Positions 7,228-12,675 of a DNA stretch of 16,089 nucleotides are shown here, piece by piece. The DNA comes from an uncultured Eubacteriales bacterium (GTDB lineage: Bacteria > Bacillota > Clostridia > Oscillospirales > Acutalibacteraceae): positions 1-16,089 of the forward strand of contig CAJTXF010000061.1 in the NCBI GenBank assembly GCA_910580045.1, given 5' to 3'. The translations under genes and the position numbers were made by a program. The stretch's first letter is position 1; each line of letters begins with the position of its first letter. The notes under the pieces are model-generated. The model was not told the DNA's origin. It saw nothing but the letters and a program-made list of their open reading frames with translations, and did no database searches.

Positions 7228-7282
7228 AAAAAGAGCCTGTATGCGTTCTCTGGGACTCTCCAGAAAATGCATACAGGCTTTT
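7228..7282 (-). terminator. Intrinsic terminator downstream of agrB
   Basis: Perfect 11-bp arms AGCCTGTATGC (7234-7244) and GCATACAGGCT (7269-7279) enclose a loop with its own CTGG/CCAG stem. Read on the minus strand the stem is followed by C and then five T, so it best ends the agrD-agrB transcript. On the plus strand only a short T-run follows. Confidence 0.75.
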
Positions 7283-7461
7283 AAGACGGTTATTCTATTG
7301 TAAAGGGCGAGTTTCTGGCAAGTGGGAACGGCTGACCACTGCACGGAAAAGCAATGGTCAGAAAGGTGGCTTTAGCAAAACAGGATTGAATTGGCGGTAG
7401 CACAGGAATCGCGGAAACCAGGACGTATCAATACCCATTTTGCAGCTTAATTCCCTCCCCT

Positions 7462-8043
7462 TCATTGGTAACGATATCTTATAAACAGGCATGGAAACTG
7501 GAGCGCTGCCGAGAGGATTAGTCCAGACCCAACCGAAACAGCAGCCCAGGTCTGATGAAAAGCCGTCAGCACAGCGCATATGGCAATGGTGATCATGGAT
7601 AGGGCGATGGTAATTTTCTTGAAGACCTTCTTTTCGTTCTGCGTCAGCCTCCGGCCCTCTGAATCTATAGGGCTGAACACTATAATCTGAACAGCCGCAA
7701 GTAGTAGCACCACACACCACCAGCCATATCCCGATGTATCAAGGACCAAGCGTATTCCTAACAGGAATGCGGTCAATACTAAGGTTGACACGATGCCGCA
7801 GAGCACTGGTGACTGGAAATGAAAGCCGCCGCAAAACTTGCGGATCAAGATAAAGGGGATAATCAGCAGAATCCCCTCTACAACCATGTGGAGGAGCACG
7901 CTGATAATCAGCACCAGTCCCAAAGGACACAGGGTAAAAAGAAAACTGTAGATGCCGTATTCGTAAAGTTCCACGTCACTAGCAGAAATGGCTCCTGCCT
8001 GCAGGAGCCATTTTGCAGTGACGGCAGCGGCCCGCTTGATCAC
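7462..8043 (-). CDS. agrB: AgrB-like peptide-processing membrane protease
   Basis: This 193-residue membrane protein has four or more hydrophobic segments and the AgrB signature RKFCGGFHFQSPVLC. The predicted catalytic His75 and Cys82 keep the seven-residue spacing of the Staphylococcus aureus enzyme (His77/Cys84). AgrB cleaves the C-terminal tail of the AgrD precursor and forms the (thio)lactone ring of the autoinducing peptide at the inner face of the membrane. The GTG at 8043 overlaps the TGA of agrD (GTGA), so the two are translationally coupled in the order agrD-agrB, reversed relative to S. aureus. The length is typical. The gene ends before the terminator at 7228-7282. Confidence 0.93.
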   Translation of the reverse strand: MIKRAAAVTAKWLLQAGAISASDVELYEYGIYSFLFTLCPLGLVLIISVLLHMVVEGILLIIPFILIRKFCGGFHFQSPVLCGIVSTLVLTAFLLGIRLVLDTSGYGWWCVVLLLAAVQIIVFSPIDSEGRRLTQNEKKVFKKITIALSMITIAICAVLTAFHQTWAAVSVGSGLILSAALQFPCLFIRYRYQ

Positions 8044-8177
8044 TTGATCTTGCTGTACCGGCGCAGGGTTTCGGGGGCTTTGGGCTGGTGGATCATGCCC
8101 GAGGATGCGGTGTTAGCTCCAACAAAGAGCACTGCCGAGAAGAAGAACGCTGTTGCACCCGCAAATTTAGTTATCAA
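8040..8177 (-). CDS. agrD: AgrD-like autoinducer precursor with Ser in place of Cys
   Basis: This 45-residue precursor has the AgrD layout: an amphipathic/hydrophobic leader (ITKFAGATAFFFSAVLFVG), a short core, and a conserved tail HQPKAPETL followed by basic residues. In clostridial AgrD peptides the ring-forming Cys lies five residues before H/YQP; here that position is Ser25 (TASSGMI-HQP). The peptide has no cysteine at all, so the product should be a lactone ring, possibly of SSGMI. I chose the TTG at 8177 because AGGGGA lies about 9 bases upstream and the protein begins at the leader; a longer frame to 8309 has no support. The stop overlaps agrB by 4 bp. The coding sequence runs antisense to the 5' extension of the XRE gene. 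Confidence 0.85.
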   Translation of the reverse strand: MITKFAGATAFFFSAVLFVGANTASSGMIHQPKAPETLRRYSKIK

Positions 8178-8514
8178 TGAACCAATTCCCCTCAATTTTA
8201 ACGCAAAGCAATTTGGGAAGAGAGTCGCAAATAGGCGGGTACAGGAAGGGTTGCTGCAGAAGGAATTGGCCATCGCCATAGGTATAAACAATAACCATAT
8301 GTCTGGCATTGAAAATGGCAGCGCGGTATTCAGTTTCCATGTGTTCCTCCGGCTATGCCTTACACTTCATGTGACGCCAGACTACCTTCTGGAGGGAATC
8401 ACAGATTCAAACAATGTACCCCAGAGCATTACGGACAGCCTTAAGCTATGCAGTGAGGCAGATATCAAACTCGCCGCTGACTTTGTTGATCTTCTGAGGG
8501 AACGGAACATCTAA
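8095..8514 (+). CDS. XRE-family helix-turn-helix regulator (start uncertain)
   Basis: From about 8191 the frame encodes a Cro/C1-type DNA-binding domain: FNAKQFGKRVANRRVQEGLLQKELAIAIGINNNHMSGIENG, then FLRLCLTLHVTPDYLLEG, with a short C-terminal helix (EADIKLAADFVDLLRERN). It is probably a repressor/activator of the agr genes or itself, judged by position between agrD and agrA. The start is a problem. The only good in-frame starts are ATG 8095 (139 residues, weak GGTGG site) and GTG 8110 (GAGGA upstream), both reading antisense through agrD. A start at the natural domain edge would need ATT 8185 or CTC 8191 without a ribosome site. It ends 8 bases before the agrA promoter. Confidence 0.7.
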   Translation: MPEDAVLAPTKSTAEKKNAVAPANLVINEPIPLNFNAKQFGKRVANRRVQEGLLQKELAIAIGINNNHMSGIENGSAVFSFHVFLRLCLTLHVTPDYLLEGITDSNNVPQSITDSLKLCSEADIKLAADFVDLLRERNI

Positions 8515-8517
8515 AAA

Positions 8518-8533
8518 AGGCGTGACACCGCCT
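8518..8533. promoter_or_regulatory. Inverted repeat over the -35 of the agrA promoter, possible operator
   Basis: AGGCG (8518-8522) and CGCCT (8529-8533) flank TGACAC, so the dyad covers the -35 hexamer GTGACA. It is well placed to be a repressor site, for example for the XRE protein encoded just upstream. This is inference. Confidence 0.4.
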
Positions 8534-8550
8534 GCGTTGTGTGGTATAAT
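8522..8550 (+). promoter_or_regulatory. Sigma-A promoter of the agrA-agrC operon
   Basis: The -35 hexamer is GTGACA (8522-8527), followed by a 17-bp spacer and a perfect -10 TATAAT (8545-8550). Transcription would begin near 8557, about 25 bases before the preferred agrA start. Confidence 0.8.
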
Positions 8551-8582
8551 TTAACTATTACCGCATGGTGAGAGTGGTGGCT

Positions 8583-9314
8583 ATGAGGATCGTTCTATGT
8601 GATGATGACAAAGATGTATTGAACCTGTTGGAAAAGTATTTGCAGGAATATTTTTCCTCCTGCCGCTTAGCCCAACCAGTGTATTCTGAATACATGAGCG
8701 GCGAGGAGCTATTGCGCGCAGAGTCGCGGGGTGGGATGGAAAAGGTGGATATCGCTTTTCTTGACGTGGAAATGCTTGGGTTAAGCGGTATTCATACAGG
8801 GGCTAGGCTGAAAAAGCTATACCCTAAAATCAAAATCTTTATTGTAACGTCTTATCCGGATTACCTTGACGAGGCCATGCGCTTTCATGTGTTCCGCTAT
8901 CTGTCGAAACCGGTTGATAAAAAGAGGCTTTTCCGTAATATGAAGGATGCTCTTTACCAGTTAAGTATCGATACGAGAGAGGTTTCAATTGAAACGAAAG
9001 AGCAGACGGTTATTCGAAGTGCGGATGACATTGTCATGGTGGAAACCGTGGAACGGCATAACTGTGTGATTACAATTGGCGGGACCTTTGAATCCGTCAA
9101 TCCGGCTGCGGATTGGGAAGGGCTCTTGAAAATGAACTGTTTCTTCCGTCCCCACCGGTCATATATCATCAACTTTAAGTATATTGACTCTTACTCTCAC
9201 AATTCCATATTATTGTCAACGCCCAATGGTGATACATATACCGCCTATCTCACCAGGCGAAAGTACAAGGAATTTAAGGACGCACATCTGCTTTATCTGG
9301 AGGCGATGTCATGA
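8583..9314 (+). CDS. agrA: AgrA-type LytTR response regulator
   Basis: This 243-residue regulator has an N-terminal receiver domain (VLCDDDKD acidic pocket, phospho-acceptor Asp61 in AFLDVEM, switch residues near IVTSY, and the YLSKPVD lysine). A C-terminal LytTR DNA-binding domain follows (VIRSADDIVMVET...HNCVITIGG...FFRPHRSYIINFKYI). It would be phosphorylated by the adjacent kinase and bind promoter repeats. The frame opens at ATG 8565, but the ATG at 8583 begins the receiver fold (MRIVLCDDD) and has GGTGG just upstream. The stop overlaps the kinase start (ATGA). A sigma-A promoter lies upstream at 8522-8550. The order regulator then kinase is reversed from the staphylococcal agrCA. Confidence 0.92.
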   Translation: MRIVLCDDDKDVLNLLEKYLQEYFSSCRLAQPVYSEYMSGEELLRAESRGGMEKVDIAFLDVEMLGLSGIHTGARLKKLYPKIKIFIVTSYPDYLDEAMRFHVFRYLSKPVDKKRLFRNMKDALYQLSIDTREVSIETKEQTVIRSADDIVMVETVERHNCVITIGGTFESVNPAADWEGLLKMNCFFRPHRSYIINFKYIDSYSHNSILLSTPNGDTYTAYLTRRKYKEFKDAHLLYLEAMS

Positions 9315-10627
9315 CCCTAGAGGTTGCGTTTTTTCTATGTGTGTACCTTGTGGAAGGAATCACGGCTTGGCAGTATTTTCGGGCGGTTTTTCCGTTGAAA
9401 CGTCCGCTCTGGATGGCTCTTTTTTCAACCGCAGCCGCATACGGGGCAGCTTTCCTGTGGTTCGATGTTTCCCTGATATGGCTGAATTCCGCATTGTTTT
9501 ATGTTATAAATTTTCTTCTCCTTGCCACTTTCTTTTCCGGATCATGGAAAGGAAAGATATTTCATACAGCCATACTTACCGGCTTGATGCTGGCTACAGA
9601 AACGCTGGTCGCGTTCCTTTTAGGTCTCCTTTTCGGTGGGTCTGCCCAGTATCAAAGCAGTATGAGCTTTCTCGTTATCTTCGGCGTACTGAGCAAATTG
9701 TTGTTTTTCCTTTCTACAAAGCTGTGCCTGCGCATCGCGGGGAAAATGCCTCATGGTGCGTCCGATGCAGGCCCTACCGCTTTATTGTTCGGCAGCGTTT
9801 CAATTGCAACAATCATTATCTTGGTGTTGTTAGCTCAAATTGTACTGGCTGTTGATGTTCCCCCACACATTGAGAAGTATATGATGATTGGCTCATTTGT
9901 GATGCTTTTTTCAAATATCCTCATTTATGTAGGGTACCACCAGACTCAAAAGATAAACCAGCGCTATCTTTCCTTGCAGCTTGCCAAGCAAAAGGATGAG
10001 GCGGAGGCAGCGTATTTCAGGACCTTAGAAGAACATCACGACCAGCAGCGTGTCCTTCTTCATGATGTAAGAAGACACCTGACCGCCATAAAGGGGATTG
10101 CCCAAAATCTCAATGCGGATGAAGTTGTTGATTATGTCACGAATATTGAGAATCTTCCGGCGCTGCGGAATAAGGTCCATTACTGTGAAAACTCCATGAT
10201 GAATGTTGTACTGTCCCGCTATAAAGAATTATGCCAGGAGAAAAACATCCCCTTTTCTATCGATGTGAGATTTAAATCCTATGATTTCCTCGCGCCCCAT
10301 GACATCACAGTCATCTTTGGAAACCTTTTGGAAAACGCGGTGGAGGCTGCGGAGGAGGCGCCCGATCCATACGTCGAACTGCGGGTGGATACGCCCAGTG
10401 GAACGAATCTATTTGTTTCCATTATTAATCCATGCAAGGCCCCGCCGCAAAGGGACGAGGGTGGAGGTTATCTAACGCATAAGCCGGACAAGGAGAAACA
10501 TGGGATGGGAATCAAGAACACGAAGTCCCTGATACGGAAATATGGAGGCGTCTTAAAGCAGCATTATGATGAGGAGACAGGCTTATTCCATACGACCGTA
10601 GTGATAAAAAAGAATATAGAAATCTGA
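9311..10627 (+). CDS. agrC: AgrC-type sensor histidine kinase (GHKL)
   Basis: The protein has 438 residues. The first roughly 210 form about six membrane segments, the peptide-sensing part in AgrC proteins. A helical linker leads to the phospho-acceptor His251 in RVLLHDVRRHL and a GHKL-type ATPase domain with N-box GNLLENAVEAAE (about 337-348) and G-box KHGMGIKNTKSLI (about 396-408). It should bind the processed AgrD peptide and phosphorylate the LytTR regulator encoded just upstream. The ATG overlaps the agrA stop by 4 bp. A hairpin at 10635-10668 follows 8 bases after the stop. It is the only sensor kinase in the window. Confidence 0.93.
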   Translation: MTLEVAFFLCVYLVEGITAWQYFRAVFPLKRPLWMALFSTAAAYGAAFLWFDVSLIWLNSALFYVINFLLLATFFSGSWKGKIFHTAILTGLMLATETLVAFLLGLLFGGSAQYQSSMSFLVIFGVLSKLLFFLSTKLCLRIAGKMPHGASDAGPTALLFGSVSIATIIILVLLAQIVLAVDVPPHIEKYMMIGSFVMLFSNILIYVGYHQTQKINQRYLSLQLAKQKDEAEAAYFRTLEEHHDQQRVLLHDVRRHLTAIKGIAQNLNADEVVDYVTNIENLPALRNKVHYCENSMMNVVLSRYKELCQEKNIPFSIDVRFKSYDFLAPHDITVIFGNLLENAVEAAEEAPDPYVELRVDTPSGTNLFVSIINPCKAPPQRDEGGGYLTHKPDKEKHGMGIKNTKSLIRKYGGVLKQHYDEETGLFHTTVVIKKNIEI

Positions 10628-10634
10628 TAATTTG

Positions 10635-10668
10635 AGCCCGCCATAGTCTAAAACGACTCTGGCGGGCT
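10635..10668 (+). terminator. Hairpin terminator after agrC
   Basis: AGCCCGCCA (10635-10643) pairs with TGGCGGGCT (10660-10668), extended inward by TAGTC/GACTC around the loop TAAAAC. Only a short TTAAATT follows, so termination may be partial despite the very stable stem. Confidence 0.7.
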
Positions 10669-10688
10669 TAAATTACGCAAAAACGCAA

Positions 10689-10706
10689 ACCACAATATAT
10701 TGTGGT
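10689..10706. promoter_or_regulatory. Perfect 18-bp palindrome, probable regulator site
   Basis: ACCACAATATATTGTGGT is a perfect palindrome centred about 80 bp upstream of the -35 of the secreted-protein promoter. It is too AT-rich at the centre and has no T-run, so it fits a dimeric protein-binding site better than a terminator. The binding protein is unknown. Confidence 0.5.
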
Positions 10707-10737
10707 AGCTCAATTGATACTGAAATATCGACTGACC

Positions 10738-10753
10738 AAAATCGGCCGTTTTT
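10738..10753. promoter_or_regulatory. Dyad AAAA-t-CGGCCG-t-TTTT upstream of the promoter
   Basis: The 16-bp sequence is symmetric except for one mismatched pair and is flanked by CGAC/CGACC blocks. It lies about 22 bp upstream of the -35 at 10775, a typical activator position. Assignment to the LytTR regulator is inference. Confidence 0.35.
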
Positions 10754-10774
10754 CGACCACTCGGTAAAAAGGGG

Positions 10775-10803
10775 TTGAAAAAACAAGGGATATTTGCTAA
10801 ACT
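10775..10803 (+). promoter_or_regulatory. Sigma-A-like promoter of the secreted-protein gene
   Basis: TTGAAA (10775-10780), a 17-bp spacer and TAAACT (10798-10803) form a moderately good promoter. The imperfect -10 is consistent with dependence on an activator. Transcription would start near 10811. Confidence 0.6.
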
Positions 10804-10888
10804 TAGGGCAGTTGAACGACAGCCGTGCTGCAGACCGGTTTTCGTCAACAAACGCTGGCCAGCGTGATGTTCTAAAGGAGATTGAGGC

Positions 10889-10978
10889 GTGTCTCTGCGG
10901 GAGCGTTTCGGCTCCTGTCCGCCCCGGCACCTTGTGTACACGGAACGAAAAAATTTAGGAAGGAGGCTTTCTTTATGA
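10889..10978 (+). CDS. Possible 29-residue leader peptide
   Basis: A GTG at 10889 with AAAGGAG about 8 bases upstream opens a 29-codon frame (MSLRERFGSCPPRHL...) rich in Arg and Leu. Its TGA (10976-10978) overlaps the ATG of the secreted-protein gene as ATGA, the usual form of translational coupling. Inside it lie the downstream gene's own ribosome site and a GGAGC-GTTTCG-GCTCC hairpin. It may be a regulatory leader ORF or chance. Confidence 0.35.
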   Translation: MSLRERFGSCPPRHLVYTERKNLGRRLSL

Positions 10979-11301
10979 AAGCGAAAAGGCTCGTTGCTCT
11001 GCTGATGGCCCTGGTGCTTATGCTGGGTATCCTTGCTGTTCCGGCTCTTGCTGCGAATGCGCCGGATGAGGGGATTGACCCTCAGAGTCAGGTTATCAAA
11101 TGTCCTCGTTGTGGCGGCTCAGCAACTACCACTCTGAAATATGTGCCCGAGGAAGAGATTTACGGTTATCGTGAGTGCCCATATAATCCAGACCCGCATA
11201 CACACCCAGGTACTTCAATATATCAGACCGCGTCGTGCAAATGCGGCTGGTCGTACGGCCCGGTTGATATTAGTGGTCCTTTCCCCTGCCCGTACAAATA
11301 A
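10975..11301 (+). CDS. Small secreted six-cysteine protein next to the agr locus
   Basis: This protein has 108 residues. It starts with a clear Sec signal peptide (MKAKR, a hydrophobic stretch of about 16 residues, cleavage likely after AVPALA at residue 26). The mature part of about 82 residues has six cysteines (C43, C46, C68, C88, C90, C105) arranged as CPRCGG, ECPYNPDPHTHPG, CKCGW and PCPYK. It resembles a zinc-ribbon or disulfide-knotted exoprotein, with His75 and His77 as further metal ligands. The ATG has an excellent GGAAGGAGG about 8 bases upstream. I do not recognise the family. Its place directly after the agr sensor genes, with its own palindrome-rich promoter, suggests that it is an output of the quorum-sensing system; this is inference. 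Confidence 0.82.
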   Translation: MKAKRLVALLMALVLMLGILAVPALAANAPDEGIDPQSQVIKCPRCGGSATTTLKYVPEEEIYGYRECPYNPDPHTHPGTSIYQTASCKCGWSYGPVDISGPFPCPYK

Positions 11302-11315
11302 AGAACTTTATTCAT

Positions 11316-11347
11316 CTAACGGCCTGTACCATCCTACAGGCCGTTAG
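11316..11347 (+). terminator. 13-bp perfect hairpin between the secreted-protein gene and the transporter operon
   Basis: CTAACGGCCTGTA (11316-11328) pairs perfectly with TACAGGCCGTTAG (11335-11347) around CCATCC. No T-run follows, and the next ribosome site is only about 7 bases away. It could be a partial terminator, an mRNA-processing stem, or a block to 3' decay that sets different expression of the genes on either side. Confidence 0.55.
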
Positions 11348-11360
11348 GCCATTGAGGTGA

Positions 11361-12674
11361 ATGAATTTGAAAAGGCAAAAGTTCATTATTTCTTTTGGAG
11401 TACTCTTTCTTCTTGCTATAAGCATTTTACTATTCTGCGGATATCCACAAAGTAAAAAGTCTGCGGGTGACACTACAACTACAGAAGAACACTCTCTCCG
11501 AGTCTTGCTGGATATAGACTATAAAAGTGATATTCGCTCCTCAGCTCTTCGGGATATGGGAGATATTCGACAACAAATAGCGGACTTGTGTCCAGAAGTT
11601 TCAATACAATATGAAAGTGCTCCAGCAGATGGAGAGGAACGTGACTCTTATCTGACGCGTATTCGAACTGAATTGATGGCAGGCAATGGACCGGATGTTT
11701 TTGTATGCATGAGCGGGTACCGTCCTTCGAAAACACCTGGAGAATTCATACAGCCACTTTTTTCTTTTCCGGAACAAATTATGAAAAGGAAAATCTTTCT
11801 TCCCCTAGATAAATATATAGAAAAAGCCCAGTTTATGGAATGGAATCGCCTGCCCCCTGTTGTTATGGATGCTGGCAAGAATGAACACGGCCAAATGCTC
11901 CTGCCAATGACGTATACTATGCCAGTAACAATATACAAAAAATCAGACTATAGTGACAATATATCAGATATCATGACTTGGAACGATGCAAGAACTGATT
12001 CAACTGAGCTACAAGCAGCTGCAAGTAGTTGCACTTCCATGCTCATGGCTAATGTGTTTTCCATCTTGGCAGATTACGAGAAGGAAGTTCTTGGATTTAC
12101 TGAGCAAGAGCTTTTTCAGTATATCAATATCAAAGTTGATTATCTTGAACATGAATTTTCTGGAGGGACAGATAGAAATTACTTTATTAATAGTATTTGT
12201 CCTGATATCACTTACAAAACGGAAAGTGGGATAATCAAATTTAAGCAATCGGACGACTTGACTTTCATTCCTTTATACACCATGCAAGGAGGATATGTAG
12301 CTACAATTACAAGCTTTGGCGCGATAAACGCAAACACTCGTTATGCTGACGCGGCTTTCCGCGTGTTAGATGTTTTACTCAGCAAAGAAAGTCAATCTTC
12401 CTTATTCTATTTACATCTGCTAAGGCATCAGTCCATTCCTACCTATCGGTTTGATGATGCGGAGTTGCGTAAGATTTTACAGACATCCGAGCATAATACG
12501 GCGTCTATTATAGATTTATGTGACAACATTACAAAAGCTCGAGTTGAATCCAGATTGGAAAAAGAGATTTACGCGATTCTCGATAAGTATTTTCAATCGG
12601 ACTCGGAGAAGTCTTTGGAGGATATTGTGCACCAAGTATATACCAGTATGAGTATGATGGTCGGGGAAAGCTAA
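11361..12674 (+). CDS. Membrane-anchored solute-binding-like protein
   Basis: This 437-residue protein resembles the extracellular family 1 solute-binding proteins of carbohydrate/peptide ABC importers. It has a basic N-terminus, a hydrophobic segment at residues 8-25, and a lobe-1 block (RIRTELMAGNGPDVFVC, about 100-115) followed by FLPLDKYIEKAQ. Cys26 follows the hydrophobic segment (LLFC), but Phe at -1 does not fit a normal lipobox, so it may be a signal anchor rather than a lipoprotein. The start is ATG 11361 (GAGGTGA close by) or TTG 11367, which is better spaced. One base separates it from the first permease gene. The gene is visibly more AT-rich than the permease genes. The substrate cannot be told. 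Confidence 0.78.
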   Translation: MNLKRQKFIISFGVLFLLAISILLFCGYPQSKKSAGDTTTTEEHSLRVLLDIDYKSDIRSSALRDMGDIRQQIADLCPEVSIQYESAPADGEERDSYLTRIRTELMAGNGPDVFVCMSGYRPSKTPGEFIQPLFSFPEQIMKRKIFLPLDKYIEKAQFMEWNRLPPVVMDAGKNEHGQMLLPMTYTMPVTIYKKSDYSDNISDIMTWNDARTDSTELQAAASSCTSMLMANVFSILADYEKEVLGFTEQELFQYINIKVDYLEHEFSGGTDRNYFINSICPDITYKTESGIIKFKQSDDLTFIPLYTMQGGYVATITSFGAINANTRYADAAFRVLDVLLSKESQSSLFYLHLLRHQSIPTYRFDDAELRKILQTSEHNTASIIDLCDNITKARVESRLEKEIYAILDKYFQSDSEKSLEDIVHQVYTSMSMMVGES

Positions 12675-12675
12675 C

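Larger units (their letters stand above)
7134..7461. other. Intergenic region between sigma factor gene and agrB
   Basis: No convincing gene is present. From left to right it holds a dyad next to the sigma-gene ribosome site (7145-7182), an intrinsic terminator (7228-7282) and a further hairpin CTGACCA/TGGTCAG (7332-7361, extended inside by TGC/GCA). A minus-strand 26-codon ORF beginning MGIDTSW near 7438 has its GGGAGG too far away (about 15 bases) to be persuasive. The region is a plausible boundary between the mobile element and the agr locus, but I see no clear att repeat. Confidence 0.4.
10669..10974 (+). promoter_or_regulatory. Regulatory region of the secreted-protein gene
   Basis: This region has no long gene. 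It contains a perfect 18-bp palindrome (10689-10706), a second dyad (10738-10753), a sigma-A-like promoter (10775-10803), and a leader of about 165 bases. The leader has the GCTGGCCAGC palindrome (10853 region), a GTTGA-CGA/TCGTCAAC stem around 10812-10846 and a possible 29-codon ORF at 10889-10978. The length and density of symmetric elements suggest tight control, most simply by the adjacent LytTR regulator and/or the XRE protein. Confidence 0.55.

Noticed and set aside
7134..7461. Attachment site at the border between mobile element and agr locus
   Set aside because: Serine recombinases use short cores and no matching direct repeat at another border can be seen within this window.
7358..7720. 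Minus-strand 120-residue frame overlapping agrB
   Set aside because: It is another frame of the agrB gene with no domain; the AgrB frame has the catalytic motif.
7819..8094. Long plus-strand N-terminal extension of the XRE reading frame
   Set aside because: It is antisense to agrB and agrD, whose motifs are clear; the DNA-binding domain begins only near 8191.
8178..8309. Longer 89-residue version of AgrD
   Set aside because: The added part is antisense to the XRE domain and does not look like an AgrD leader; AGGGGA with TTG 8177 gives the normal AgrD size.
9184..9855. 223-residue plus-strand frame across the agrA/agrC junction
   Set aside because: It is a shadow of the AgrA LytTR domain and the AgrC membrane helices, which are both well supported.
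10882..10974. In-frame N-terminal extension of the secreted protein from TTG 10882
   Set aside because: It would put 31 residues before a textbook signal peptide; ATG 10975 has a much better ribosome site.
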